A stretch of DNA of 64,000 bases from Symbiodinium natans (GCA_905221605.1 CAJNDS010000169.1:987001-1051000); one strand, 5' to 3'. Shown: positions 10,076 through 19,872, counted from the stretch's first letter. Made by a program: numbers and translations. Notes: generated by a model from the letters alone, not told the origin.

Positions 10076-10277
10076 GTCAGCCCTTTTTGTTGCAAGGCTT
10101 CCGGGTTCAGGCGTCTTGGGGTTCAGGGTGCAAGGGGCCCGTTGGCTGAAAGAGCTGGAAACAGAATCAACAAAAGCCGTAGTTGTAAGTGGGGTGCAAT
10201 GTGACGTAATGCAAACTTAGTTGTAACCATCTTTGGGGCACTTGCTACCCGCGTATTGCTACCCATGAACCCTTTTT

Positions 10278-10408
10278 TTACCCTAAACCCTAAACCCTAA
10301 ACCCTAAACCCTAAACCCTAAACCCTAAACCCTAAACCCTAAACCCTAAACCCTAAACCCTAAACCCTAAACCCTAAACCCTAAACCCTAAACCCTAAAC
10401 CCTAAACC
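10278..10408. repeat. CCCTAAA array, about 19 perfect units
   Basis: The cleanest long array in the first third of the window, C-rich on plus, 13 bases before the 10422 exon. Its perfection suggests recent expansion or addition. Confidence 0.95.
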
Positions 10409-10421
10409 CAGAGCCTGCAAG

Positions 10422-10500
10422 AGGCCGGCTGCATCTGCGGCTGCCCCGTTTGGCTCCAACACACTCGGCGGCGGCGCAAAGCGCATCTGGCATGCTCGAT
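10422..10500 (+). CDS. candidate exon with Ala-rich and FG-containing peptide
   Basis: Acceptor CTGCAAG, donor GAT|GTAGAA. The frame reads RPAASAAAPFGSNTLGGG then AKRIWHAR, 26 codons plus one base. The other frame (EAGCICGCPVW) is also open, so the frame is likely but not certain. CCCTAAA array upstream and TTTAGGG block from 10535 downstream. Confidence 0.45.
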
Positions 10501-10534
10501 GTAGAACGGACACGACAGATACAGTGGGGGCAAA

Positions 10535-10600
10535 GAGGGTTTAGGGCTTAGGGGCTTCGGGGGTTAGGGCCTCAGGTTAGGGTTTAGGGGTTAGGGTTCG
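10535..10600. repeat. degenerate TTTAGGG block
   Basis: Variant units (TTTAGGGC, TTAGGGG, TCAGG), G-rich on plus, downstream partner of the 10278 array. Confidence 0.7.
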
Positions 10601-10975
10601 GTTTTGTACTTAGGAAATATGCACTCAAAAGCTCTGCTGTTGTGTCCGGCACCCCAAACCGCAAGATCCCAAAGTGCATAGGCCTAATCACTAAACCCTA
10701 AAGGGGGTTCGTCTGCGCTTGGAGAGCTTTGGGGCCAGAAGACATGGGAGCTTCACGTGTGGATAGGGATGGGAGCTGTGTGCGCGAAAAGGGGCTGGGT
10801 TAAATCAGGAGCTTAAGTAGATATTTGTCAACATGGTGCCATTATAATGATACGAATAGCAGTCATATTGTTAGTAGTATTCAGAGTACCCAACTACACA
10901 AAACACTCGTTGAAATGTCATGGGCCTCTATCTTCGAGGAAGTGTGTGTGTGTGTACTGGCCTGCAGTAGCGAAC
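10601..10975. other. no gene seen
   Basis: Isolated CCCTAAA unit near 10693, a short GT run at about 10945, otherwise nothing I can support. Confidence 0.45.
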
Positions 10976-11032
10976 CTAAACCCTAAACCCTAAACCCAAA
11001 ACCCTAAACCCTAAACCCGCCTTCTGAGCCAG

Positions 11033-11096
11033 GCTGGCTGAGCAGCCGCAAGAGAAGGCCAGCCGCAAGGATTTGTTGGGCTTACTGTCCTTCGGG
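11033..11096 (+). CDS. candidate exon with DLLGLL motif
   Basis: Acceptor GAGCCAG after a CCCTAAA block (10976-11020), donor GGG|GTGCGT. One base plus 21 codons: LAEQPQEKASRKDLLGLLSFG. The DLLGL motif echoes the DLL exons at 2829-5007 on the same strand 6 kb upstream, so it could belong to the same or a related gene. Confidence 0.45.
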
Positions 11097-11836
11097 GTGC
11101 GTTTCGCCCAGCCTAAGACTTGTGTATCTTAAGCGTTTAGGCTTAAGGGTTCAGGGTTTAGGGTTTAGGGTTCAGGGTACCCTACCTTTCATCTTAGAAA
11201 CCACTAAGCATCTACGCCTTAAGTCTTGCAAGGTCGGGCAGTCTTCAACGGTGTGCAGAGTCTTGAGAGGAAAGGAAGGGGAGGGCTAAGTAAGAGCGGG
11301 TTCTGTTAGCTGCGGCCAGGTTCGGGTTGAGAATTTTGGATGAGACTGCAATGGGATTGTTTTTTCTTTGGTGGGGGCGGGGGGGGGGGGGGGGGGGGGG
11401 AGGGCCTCGTATGAGCCCTAAAACCTAAACCCCAAACCTTCTGCCTGGGCTGTGTGAAGCACAGGCAGGCGGATGTGGGGTTCCTTTGCATGGCAGTTAA
11501 CCCTAGACCCTAAACCATAGACCCCTAAACCCTATAGATCCTAAACCCGACAACCCTAAACCCTATGATCAGCACAATTCGAGGCAAAGTGTTGAGGGTT
11601 GGCAGAATCTCACCAGCTTGCGCGAAGCGCAAGGATCAAAGTGACTCCAAGGCCAAAGCCCTAAGTCTGCAATAGCCTAACCATACCAAAAAGCCCAGAC
11701 CTTCGCAGGGTTTAGGGTTTATGGGTTAGGGTTGAGGGTTTGGGTTTAGGTTCAGAGCGACCCGACCCAGATTGCTGAGCGGATAAACCGTAAACCCAGG
11801 CTTGAGTCACGAACTTTTCTGTCTTTCTCCTGCCAG
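11097..11836. other. repeat blocks and poly-G tract, no clear gene
   Basis: TTTAGGG block at 11150-11178, G-run at about 11376-11400, CCCTAAA units at 11500-11570, TTTAGGG units at 11708-11760. The non-repeat parts are open in several frames, without a preferred reading. Confidence 0.5.
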
Positions 11837-11933
11837 GCAGATGACCCGTTTGCCCTAGCACTGAAGCAAGTGGAATATGTGAAGCCGCAGCAGGTGGTCT
11901 CGGATTCCGAAAGACCTGCAGAGCTACTGCAAG
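11837..11933 (+). CDS. candidate exon, well-formed
   Basis: Strong pyrimidine-rich acceptor (CTTTCTCCTGCCAG). The frame reads ADDPFALALKQVEYVKPQQV then VSDSERPAELLQ. It ends at CTGCAAG before GATTTAGGG, which would need a GA donor; otherwise the end lies a few bases away. Composition is convincingly protein-like, with no family recognised. Confidence 0.5.
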
Positions 11934-12097
11934 GATTTAGGGTTAGAACATCCTGAAGGTTAGGGCTTTTTAGGGCTTAGGGTTAGGTTCAAAAACCCTG
12001 ACCCGAAAACCCTGGACAATATTCTTTCGGTGCCGCTGGAGGGCCTGCAAGATTCAGGTGGTGGACGACGTCTCTGCATGAAGGGTTTTGATTCCTA

Positions 12098-12190
12098 AGC
12101 CCGACCCTAAACCAACCTAACCTCATCCCAAACCCAACCCTAAACCTAAACCCTAAACCTAAACCCTAACTAACCCTATCCTAACACCCT
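12098..12190. repeat. CCCTAAA/CCTAACC mixed block
   Basis: Imperfect heptamer and hexamer units, C-rich on plus. Confidence 0.75.
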
Positions 12191-13377
12191 AAGTGGGACC
12201 CTGATTGGCGAAGTGCGGGGGGTCCTAACTTTCTCAAGCCCTGGCTGGCCAATTCCTCGAGCAGACCTGCACCCTTATAGCAAAGACCATATATGGGCAT
12301 TTCTAAATCAATAATTTAAATCATATGTAATATGTCTTAGGGTTTAGGATGTAGGGTTTAGGGTTTAGGCGCCGCTTATATACCCCAAAAGCATATCCTG
12401 ATTATAATCCCCCCAAAAAAGGTACCCACCTTTTGGGAAACCCCCATAGACGCTACATGCGATGAGCTGCGCCACAAATTTCAAGCTGAATGCCCGCAAG
12501 CCCTGCACATTCTGAAGAACCTCAGAATCCTGCTACCTTACATGACCCTAAGTCCTACGTATACCTTAGACAGTTTTCCAAAAGGCCCCCAAGAAGGGTC
12601 CCTTCCACCCCCCCCCCCCCCCCCCCCCGCCATGAGTCCCTTAAGGCAGGAACAGGTCGGTCTGGCTCATAGGGTATATTATGCGCATAAGGTAAATAAA
12701 GATTGTCGGGCATGCAGGCAACAGGTCTGTCGGGCTTAAAGTTGAGAGTTTAGGGTCTGGGATATACGTATCTATATGTCGCATATTTCAGCATAACGTT
12801 TATGTTTCATTTTGACATTGTCTTGGGGGGGGGGGGTGTTGTGGTTTGGGGGCCATAATTTTGGGGTTCGGAATAGCTACTAGCGGTTTTCCTTTATGGC
12901 CCCTATATGTCCCTATATAAATAATACAATAATAAACCCCCAAAACCCTGTTCTAATGGTTTAGGCCCATACGCTAGGGTTGGGAAGTGGTTGCTGGAAT
13001 CCTGGGGATCGCTCAGCTGCGGTGCTCTCTGGGTTGCTGCGTCTGAAGCGTGCAGCAGCGCACTCTCAGCTTCATAAGATCCCTCAACATATTCATGTTT
13101 ATGCAACAATGTATGTCAGCATGCAAGCATGCGCGCATGCATGTATGCATACAGCTCTGTGTGTGTGTGTGTGTGTTCAAAATGTAGGTATATATACACA
13201 TGTATACACACATAAACCGCCAACTCCTGCAGAAACCCAGACTGGCCCTAAACCCTAGTTTGAGGCTTGCCACAAATCCCTTGGCGAAACACCGTCATAC
13301 CTTACACCCTGATGCCCCCAGCCGACAGATATAGACAGATATGAGCCGAATCTCGTCAGCAACCTAGTTTTTCCTCG
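12191..13377. other. no defensible gene; microsatellites
   Basis: Contains a possible GGTACC-type hairpin at 12372-12450, poly-C at about 12608-12628, poly-G at about 12824-12836, and a GCATGC/GTATGCAT and (GT)n region at 13110-13175. Open frames crossing these tracts are artefacts. Confidence 0.5.
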
Positions 13378-13449
13378 CCTTTTGATCGATCCGGCGTCTC
13401 CGCAGCCCGCGCGGACGCCCACGCCAATGCCTGGGCTAGAATGCCACCC
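13378..13449 (+). CDS. candidate exon, low confidence
   Basis: Open frame reading PFDRSGVSAARADAHANAWA before a CCCTAAA block. Another frame starting after TCCGCAG at 13406 reads PARTPTPMPGLEC, so two readings compete. Confidence 0.25.
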
Positions 13450-13833
13450 TAAACCCTAAACCATGAACTCGAAACCCTGACCCCTAAGCCCTTCAACACC
13501 CTTCAACCTCAGGAGGGTTAAGGGCTTTAGGGGGAGCTTATGAGGGTTTGGTTGAAGGAGGTCTTAGTTTAATGGGGCTTTACGGGGGTGGCCTGAACTC
13601 CAAACCCTAACCCCTAACCCAAGCCCCATATTCCCCAAACTCATAAACCCTGTAGACCCTATAAGCCCTAGCCTGTAACCCCCAGAAACCCTGGAAACAC
13701 CCTAAGTCCTCAACCCTATATAAACCCTATAAGCCTTATCTCCCCCTATGGACCCTATATTCCCTTTCTTTAGGGTTTAGGCCCTTATAACCCTCCTCTA
13801 AACCAAAATGGGCACCCTTTTATTCCTAGGCTA

Positions 13834-14040
13834 CCCTAAACCCTAAACCCTAAACCCTAAACCCTAAACTCTAAACCCTAAACCCGAAACCCTAAACCCT
13901 AAACCCTACACCCTAAACACCCTAAACACCCTAAACACCCTAAACACCCTAAACACCCTAAACACCCTAAACACCCTAAACACCCTAAACACCCTAAACA
14001 CCCCAAACACCCCAAACACCCCAAACACCCCAAACCCTAA
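13834..14040. repeat. CCCTAAA array grading into a CCCTAAACA nonamer array
   Basis: About ten heptamers followed by some thirteen copies of the nine-base unit CCCTAAACA, then CCCCAAACA. The nonamer keeps one frame open, so the peptide frame across it is not a gene. It shows local amplification of a mutated unit. Confidence 0.9.
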
Positions 14041-14060
14041 ACCAAACAGCCCCCAAACAG

Positions 14061-14150
14061 CCCGAAACCCGAGACTGTGGCACCCCGAAAGCCGGGCCGT
14101 TGAGCGGCGCTGACCCAAGCAAAGACTTCAGCTCCCGCTTGCGGCTATGA
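14061..14150 (+). CDS. candidate last exon
   Basis: After an AAACAG acceptor the frame gives 29 codons and a TGA: PETRDCGTPKAGPLSGADPS then KDFSSRLRL. It stops just before a new CCCTAAA block at 14153. No family recognised. Confidence 0.45.
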   Translation, partial: PETRDCGTPKAGPLSGADPSKDFSSRLRL

Positions 14151-14760
14151 CCCTAAACCCTAAACCCTAAATCCTATGTAAACCCTAAGCCAGGCAGTCC
14201 AGGGCTTCAAGGGTTGTTAGGCGGCAGATGCGGGCTTTTGAGGCATTCGAGGGCCATGAAGGGATTGAGAGGGTTTAGGGGTTAGGGACACGAAACAGGC
14301 AAGGGCCTTGCTTGTTTGGTGTCCAGAGTTCATAGGGTCTACGTGTTTTTTTGAATGGGTTTATATGGGCTTATAAGGTTCAGGTTTTTGTATGGGTTTT
14401 ATTGGGTTGCATGACCAAACGATCCTATCGAAGGTACCATGTCTGCCGGGTCTACGCCCTGTAAACCAGAGATTAGAGGTTGGAGGGCTGGGGGGTAGCA
14501 GGTATGGATCCTAAGCCTTTTTCATCCTTGTGTGAGGACGATGCATGCATGTTGCTGTGTCGCGTGGGTGTGGGAGGTGTGTTTGTTTAGGGTTTCGGGC
14601 GGTTAGAGCTACATCTACTTAGGAGCTCTCATGTTCTGGACAGCTTGCCCTGTTTACTACAAAGCTTAGAATGGATAGCTGCAAGGAGGGGGGGAGAGCA
14701 ATACTCCCTCTCCTGACCGGGCCTTAACTTGCAGAACTCGAGCTAACACTGTTTTCACAG
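14151..14760. other. upstream region of the 14.8 kb gene
   Basis: CCCTAAA block 14153-14190 and isolated TTTAGGG units. An open stretch at about 14606-14690 (LHLLRSSHVLDSLPCLL) may be an earlier exon of the next gene, but its limits are unclear. Confidence 0.3.
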
Positions 14761-14986
14761 CCCGTGCAGGAGGGGCTAATTTGCAAGATCTCTGTCTTTC
14801 GCGGCTGCGGGCGTACAGAGATGTGCTTGAGACTCGGCAGAATCTCCCCTGACTTTTATGTCCTTACAACTAACTAACTACACGCGCACGGTCTTTTTTC
14901 TGAACTAGAGGTATACCGAGAAGAGACTGCATCCCCTGTGGACGGAAGTGTCGGCAATGTCTCAACACCTGGAGCCCCGCCCGTAG
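14761..14986 (+). CDS. 3' end of a gene: two exons and a 49-base intron
   Basis: Exon 14761-14859 follows a GTTTTCACAG acceptor and reads PVQEGLICKISVFRGCGRTE then MCLRLGRISPDFY in phase 0. The intron 14860-14908 is canonical GTCCTT...TAG with a pyrimidine run and repeated CTAAC branch-like motifs. Exon 14909-14986 reads RYTEKRLHPLWTEVSAMSQH, LEPRP, then TAG. No stop falls in either exon and the frame continues across the splice. The compact intron without telomere repeats contrasts with the rest of the window. Protein family not recognised. Confidence 0.6.
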
Positions 14987-14999
14987 CTTGGGTCAGAAA

Positions 15000-15497
15000 G
15001 AACCCGAAACCCTAAACCCCAAACCCTAAACCCTAAGCCCCCTAGCGGCTTGATCCCTTGAGAAACTATAAGGCTCCCAGCTGATAGCTCTCAGGGAGAC
15101 GAAAACGTTTCACAATAGCCCCTGGCCGGCGTCCTTACGTTGGCCGTAGGCTCGCAAGTTCCTTGTGGGGCTTTGGGCTTACAGTTTTCGGGCTGAGGAC
15201 TCACGATTTTAAGGTTTCAGCATGTGGTATGTAGGCCCCTGAGTTACACCCTTTGCACCTGACTTAGAAGCAAAGGGCACAGTTCAAACTCGGAAGCCAC
15301 CCAAGAAGGGCACTCCTAACCACAGACCTTAATTCAGCCCCTAAACAGCATCCCTTAGTGAAGTGCCCCACGGGGACCGGGCCTGAAAGGGCAGATCCCA
15401 CCACTACCACCACCCAGAGCGCGCGAGCGCGGAAAATGGATGTAGGAGTTTACTTGGTTTCGGAGTTTAGGGCTTACTGTGACTCCCAAACCCTGCA
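15000..15497. other. no gene seen
   Basis: CCCTAAA block at 15008-15042, then ordinary sequence with multiple stops in all frames. Confidence 0.45.
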
Positions 15498-15598
15498 AAA
15501 TAGTCGGTTATACCCCCCTCAATATAGGGAATAGCCCCCCCCAAATAGTAGGCTATAACCCCCTTAATATTGGGAAGAGCCCCCCAAAATAGTAGGTA
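15498..15598. repeat. 44-base tandem repeat, 2.3 copies
   Basis: Unit AAATAGT-GG-TATA-CCCCC-TCAATAT-GGGAATAGCCCCCC is repeated twice with a partial third copy. It is unrelated to the telomere unit. Confidence 0.75.
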
Positions 15599-15945
15599 AA
15601 TGAAGCTCCCGGTAGGTCCTAAGCTACCCTCTGCAGATGACGTCCCTTCAGCACTGTGTTTTAGGGTTTAGGGTTTAGGGTCTAGGGTTTAGGGTTTAGG
15701 GTAGATCTAGAACGCCCTAGACCTGAAAATAAGCTTTCCGAAGCCCAGAAAGCCCGAAACAAAAATCAGCAACCCTTAAACCTTGAAACCCTTAAAGCCC
15801 TTAAGGCGTGAATCCCTTACAGCCTACTTAGGGTTCTAGTCGCTGGGTTTCGGAGAGAGCTCTGGGCCTGAATATGCAATTGCTACGGTCCTTGCGTGGT
15901 TACGGTTTAGGGTTTAGGGATCAGGGTTTTAGGTGCTGCGAGAGT

Positions 15946-16414
15946 TCAGGGATGCTCCATTGTGGCCCATTTGACCGACATGGTTGAGGGCTTATTGGTT
16001 CTGGGCAGAGTGGTAGGGATTAGTGCATGATGCGTTTGCATCAGGCATAGGAAGTCCGCGTGCGCACGGCTGACAGCGCCTAGATATAGAGCAGCCGTAG
16101 CTGCGGCATGCTGGAGAGGCGACCCCACGTGCAACTCAACACCCAACCCCCGAATCCTCATGCAACCCAAGCCTACCTCGATTGAGCTGGCCCAAGAGCT
16201 CCGACATGTGCCATGGAAGGGTTTTGGAGAAGTTCCGGGCAGATAAAGGCGACGAGTTTTGGTTGCGACCTTGCGTTTTCCTATGTTTTGGCGACCCAAA
16301 GTGCTGAAGAATTCTTCGAGCACCGGCTCCTTCGGACTTTGAAGAGTTTTGGGGTCCAAGAGGGTGGCATAGGCAGAGTTGAAGAGCCGGAGATGCCAGG
16401 ATGCCTTGGCACCC

Positions 16415-16437
<23 letters not shown>
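15946..16437 (-). CDS. possible coding region on the minus strand
   Basis: An unusually repeat-free 490-base stretch. The minus frame ends with NKPSTMSVKWATMEHP and a stop, and includes QHAAATAALYLGAVSRAHAD. Its N-terminal part comes from a poly-C tract and is not real. The plus strand over 16213-16410 also reads well (AEEFFEHRLLRTLKSFGVQE), so strand is uncertain and there may be exons on both. Confidence 0.3.
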
Positions 16438-16445
<8 letters not shown>

Positions 16446-16459
16446 AAAAAGGGGGGGGG
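16412..16459. repeat. C-run, A-run and G-run in succession
   Basis: About 24 C, 15 A and 9 G with no interruption. One of several C-then-A tracts in the window. Confidence 0.95.
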
Positions 16460-16658
16460 CAAATCCTAAGCCCTTAGGGTTTAGGGTTTCGGGTTTAGGG
16501 ATCCTATTCCTAAACCCTAAACCGAAAGTTAGCAATCAAAACCCTACAACCCTAAGCCACTCGACTTTGTGCGTCTTGAAAACTAGCCGCTCGATGTCCA
16601 TGCCGAGCGCCATGGCACTGGTTACGCACAGCCGGGTGCACAGGCATCGTCTCAACTG

Positions 16659-16744
16659 TCAACTGCTTGCAGCCTTTGCGGCCTTTGCCATTGAAGGCTT
16701 TCTTGGGGCTTCGGCGAGCCTTTTGATGTGTTCCGCGGTTTCAG
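16659..16744 (-). CDS. candidate Ala/Lys-rich exon on minus strand
   Basis: Read on minus after a CATATAG acceptor: two bases then ETAEHIKRLAEAPRKPSMAK, AAKAASS and a TGA. A helical Ala/Lys/Glu composition with GC-rich codons makes this more credible than the hydrophobic plus-strand frame. A GT four bases before the stop could instead be a donor. Confidence 0.4.
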
Positions 16745-16911
16745 CTATATGCCCGACTTAAACAAAATCACCCTTGAACCTCCATGTTTAGGTCCAATTT
16801 ACCCTCATGCAGCTTTCAAGGCTTGATTGGGTTCATTGAAGCCCACAGCATACTATCCTAAACCCTAAACCACCAGCCCCAAACCCTGAACCCAAACCCT
16901 GCATCAGCCAG

Positions 16912-16990
16912 GACTCTCTCTCTGCTTCTCATCGGCGCCGCGGCGTCCTTCGGCGCCTGCAGTGGGTTATCGAAGGCGGGCGCGGGACTG
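16912..16990 (+). CDS. candidate exon, hydrophobic Gly/Ala-rich
   Basis: After CAGCCAG, one frame reads LSLLLIGAAASFGACSGLSK then AGAGLIGL, resembling a membrane helix of proteolipid type. A second frame (DSLSASHRRRGVL) is also open. CCCTAAA lies upstream and TTTAGGG downstream. The functional guess is weak. Confidence 0.3.
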
Positions 16991-17387
16991 ATAGGGTTGA
17001 GCCGGGTCAAGGTTAGGGTTTAGTGCAAATGAAGCTTGTAGAGTGGAGGGCTCCGGGTAGCCCTGTCAATGCGGGCTGTCATCTGAATGAGGAGTCTCAG
17101 CCCGACTTTAGAGCAGCCCCCCACATCCACGTGATGAGTGAGCCGGCTCTTTGCTTCACTCTTCGTCTTTCTTGTCATCGCACACCGAAGCCTGAATGCA
17201 GCCATCAAAGCTCCACCCGAAAATGTGGAACTTACTACATGCAAGCACTGTAAACCCCTGAACCCCAAACTGCATTGAGACTCAAGAAGTTTCCGGACTC
17301 TGAACTCGATGCACCTGTGCACCGAAAGCAAGTCTAGGATATGGTGGTATCCGTTCGTCAACGCTGAAATGGGGGGGGGCGGGGGGG

Positions 17388-17478
17388 TTCCGGAAATAGG
17401 GGTACCCTTTTTGGGGGTCCCTTTACGGGGATTCTGTTCTATTTGTGTTCTAAAAGGGGTGCCCCTATCTTGGAGAAA
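17388..17478. mobile_element. hairpin element, family F
   Basis: Left end TTCCGGAAATAGGGGTACCC; the right end read in reverse is TTCTCCAAGATAGGGGCACCCC. A related copy lies at 21651-21740, and GGTACC-centred relatives are suspected near 12372, 25020, 29705, 32347 and 58188. Non-coding. Confidence 0.45.
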
Positions 17479-17635
17479 TACCCTAAACCTCAAGTCTTGG
17501 CGAAGGCTGCATGGCTGGGTCTGGCTGGGCTGGCTGAGCGGCCCAGGCGGGGGGTTCATGCAAGGGCTTCAAGGGCTTACGTGGGGTTTAGGGTCCGAAC
17601 CCACACGAAGAGTGCCCTGCATAGTTGCCCATTAG

Positions 17636-17917
17636 TTGGTAGACTGTGGGGGTTTGGGCCCAAGGTTTTTGAAGGCTCGAAGTTTAAGGTGCTGGGATCA
17701 GAGCTTGAATGGGAATAGAGAAGGAGAAGTGAAAGCCAGGTTGATACTCCTTCTGCTGTATAGTAGTGACAAACTCTACGTCTTCATTGCCGCATGTCGA
17801 CCCACTCGGCTCCGCAGCATGCCATCCCTTTATTTTCGAATGCACAACCCCTCTGCCCGAAATCTACCGAGCACCCTGGCCCCGTGTCTCTCTCTCTCTC
17901 TCTCTGTGGACGTTTAG
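17636..17917 (+). CDS. candidate coding stretch
   Basis: The part from about 17760 reads SDKLYVFIAACRPTRLRSMP then SLYFRMHNPSARNLPSTLAP and ends in a CT microsatellite (17888-17904). The first part is less convincing. Splice limits not fixed; no family recognised. Confidence 0.35.
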   Translation: MVDCGGLGPRFLKARSLRCWDQSLNGNREGEVKARLILLLLYSSDKLYVFIAACRPTRLRSMPSLYFRMHNPSARNLPSTLAPCLSLSLSVDV

Positions 17918-17929
17918 GGGTCAGAGCCC

Positions 17930-17990
17930 AAACCCCAAACCCTAAACCCCAAACCCTAAACCCCGAACCCTAAACCCTAAACCCTAAACC
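17930..17990. repeat. CCCTAAA/CCCCAAA array
   Basis: Mixed CCCTAAA and CCCCAAA heptamers, C-rich on plus, ending five bases before an exon acceptor. Confidence 0.88.
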
Positions 17991-17994
17991 GCAG

Positions 17995-18036
17995 CCTCCA
18001 GGCACCTCTGCCGACAATGTAGATCAGGCTTCATGA
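17995..18036 (+). CDS. candidate short last exon
   Basis: Acceptor CCGCAG directly after the array; 13 codons and TGA: PPGTSADNVDQAS. Short, so confidence is modest. Confidence 0.35.
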   Translation, partial: PPGTSADNVDQAS

Positions 18037-18146
18037 GCGAGGCTGGACGGCCGATCTTTGGGTCTTGAGGTCGCCCTAACCCTAAACCCTAAACCCTAAA
18101 CCCCATGAACCACAAGCCCTCATAAGGCCCCTTAAAGCTACGACAG

Positions 18147-18473
18147 GGGAACCTGCGAGGCCCGAGCCCTGCACGTGGTTTAGGGTTTAGGGTTTAGGGT
18201 TTAGGGTTTAGGGTTTAGGGTTTAGGGTTTAGGGTTTAGGGTTTAGGGTTTAGGATTTAGGGTTTAGGGTTTAGGGTTTAGGTTTAGGGTTTAGGGTTTA
18301 GGGTGTAGGGTTTAGGGTTTAGGGTTTAGGGTTTAGGGTTGGGGTTTGGGGTTTAGGATTTCGGGTTTAGGGTATTTTTTATAGGGTTCTTCGAAGTTGG
18401 GATCCATCCCGTGGCCCAGATGGAGCAGCTGGGAGCAGCAGAGCTGGATGACATGTACCCGGAGACTCGGCCG
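18147..18473 (+). CDS. two exons separated by an almost purely telomeric intron
   Basis: Exon 18147-18174 (GNLRGPSPA plus one base) ends at C|GTGGTTTAGGG. Exon 18385-18473 follows TTTTTTATAG and reads (R)FFEVGIHPVAQMEQLGAAE then LDDMYPETRP, ending before GTGGTT. The phases fit: one base left, two bases taken. The protein is acidic and well formed but unrecognised. Its FFEVGIHP segment resembles VFEVGVHP at 61201. Further exons up- and downstream are missing. Confidence 0.5.
18175..18384 (+). other. 210-base intron made of TTTAGGG repeats
   Basis: Starts GTGGTTTAGGG, contains about 27 TTTAGGG units and a few variants, and ends TATTTTTTATAG. Apart from the last 15 bases it has virtually no other sequence. 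The clearest case here of a telomere-type array occupying an intron position. Confidence 0.55.
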
Positions 18474-18590
18474 GTGGTTTCCAGGAACCCTAAACCCTAC
18501 AAACTACAAACCCTAAACCCTAAACCCTAAACCGTCTTCAGGGAACTAGTTGGGGTTAGGAAGGCTCAGGGTTTTGGAGCCCTACTGTAG

Positions 18591-18663
18591 AGCCTACGGC
18601 GCTGCAAGAAACGACTTGTTCCGAAGAGTGGGGTTGGAATGCAAGCCCGGAGAGAAACCAAAA
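18591..18663 (+). CDS. candidate exon
   Basis: After CTGTAG the frame reads AYGAARNDLFRRVGLECKPG then EKPK before a GA microsatellite. Donor not clear. No family recognised. Confidence 0.3.
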
Positions 18664-18974
18664 GAGAGAGAGAGAGAGAGAGGTGCTCCCCGCCAGAGGG
18701 CTAAGGACTTGTGGGGGGGAGCTCTTCCAGGGAATAGGGGGAACAAGCCGCGCCGCCGACGTGTCCGGGGCCCTCAGTCTCACATCGAGACCGGATGCAT
18801 TGGGCTGGGCACGATGGATCCTTGGGCCCCTTAAGCCCTGTAGAAGCAGAAGAAGAAGAAGAGGGGTGCTCCGACCGATGTGCAGAGGTCGGGAATTTTC
18901 TGTCAAGAGTTCAGCGTCATGGCAGGTTGCCCTCCCTTAGCGTTACTAAGTCTGAAACAAATTTCAAATTCCAG

Positions 18975-19020
18975 CAGCAGCAAGCCGGGGTCACCAAAGA
19001 ATCCGAAGCCTGCACCCCAG
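18975..19020 (+). CDS. candidate micro-exon with consensus donor
   Basis: Between TTCCAG and CCCAG|GTAAAG, a textbook donor. The frames SSKPGSPKNPKPAPQ and QQQAGVTKESEACTP are both open. A TTTAGGG-like run follows the donor. Confidence 0.45.
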
Positions 19021-19344
19021 GTAAAGGGTCTAGGGTTTTGGGGGGGGGTCTTACAGAATAATAAGGTGAATGAGGGGCCACTAGATCACCTATCCCCTTG
19101 AAACCCATCTTCTTATAGACGCTGCAACCCTATAACTCCCTACTCCGTTGCCTCAATATATGCCGACTCTGGACCCTCTACCCTTGAGTTCAGCATGGGC
19201 CCCAACCTTTGTAGCTGAGTAGGGATTTTTTGGGGGGTATATACCATCCTACCCATAAGTTGAAAGGTCAACCTTTTTTTGGCCTTTTTGGGTACTCAGC
19301 GACTTGGCAACATTCCGCGAAACCCTACACCGAAGTCCGAAACC

Positions 19345-19437
19345 CCAAATCCTAAACCCTAAACCCTAAACCCTAAACCCTAAACCCTAAACCCTAAACC
19401 CTAAACCCTAAACCCTAAACCCTAAACCCTAAACCCT
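19345..19437. repeat. CCCTAAA array
   Basis: About thirteen near-perfect units, C-rich on plus. Confidence 0.95.
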
Positions 19438-19466
19438 CCCTAAATGCTTATGCGTCCCAAGCCCAG

Positions 19467-19511
19467 GACCTGGGACCAAAGGAGGCCGCGGTGCTGGACC
19501 CCGGGATCTGA
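19467..19511 (+). CDS. candidate micro-exon
   Basis: After AAGCCCAG: DLGPKEAAVLDPGI and TGA. Other frames are also open over this GC-rich island. TTTAGGG units begin near 19545. Confidence 0.3.
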   Translation, partial: DLGPKEAAVLDPGI

Positions 19512-19544
19512 TTGGTTGCTTTCAGGTTTGGGGGGTCTAGTTCT

Positions 19545-19670
19545 TAGGGTTTTTAGGGTTTAAGGTTTAGGGTTTAGGGTTTAGGGTTTGAGGGTTTAAG
19601 GGCAGAGGTTTGGCGGTTAGGGTTTAGGGTTTAAGGGCATAGGGTTTGGGGGTTAGGGTTTAGGGTTTAG
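19545..19670. repeat. TTTAGGG block, degenerate
   Basis: G-rich heptamers with insertions (TTTAAGGGCA), downstream partner of the 19345 array. Confidence 0.8.
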
Positions 19671-19872
19671 GCCCGCGCGCGGACGAAGCCCGAGATTCCC
19701 TACAAAAGATTCCACGCGCAGAGTGGAAACCTAGGACCTTGGGCCGAACTGGGCTGTTCTGCCCCTCGGCTCATGCGCATTTTTTGTGTTGTGGGATTGG
19801 GGTTTCGGCTGTAGTCGGAAGGGTTTTGGGGAACGTTCGGGCGGAGGGTTTAGGGTTGCCCAAAAGGATGGA

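Noticed and set aside
13906-14118. Phe-Arg-Val repeat protein on minus
   Set aside because: Produced by the CCCTAAACA nonamer array, whose length is a multiple of three and so leaves a frame open.
16136-16535. Minus-strand frames beginning with poly-Phe and poly-Gly
   Set aside because: The starts come from A, C and G homopolymers at 16412-16459; only the part below 16400 was kept as a weak candidate.
16912-16990. V-ATPase or ATP-synthase proteolipid exon
   Set aside because: Gly/Ala-rich hydrophobic stretch is suggestive, but the essential acidic residue context is missing and another frame is open; kept only as an unnamed weak exon.
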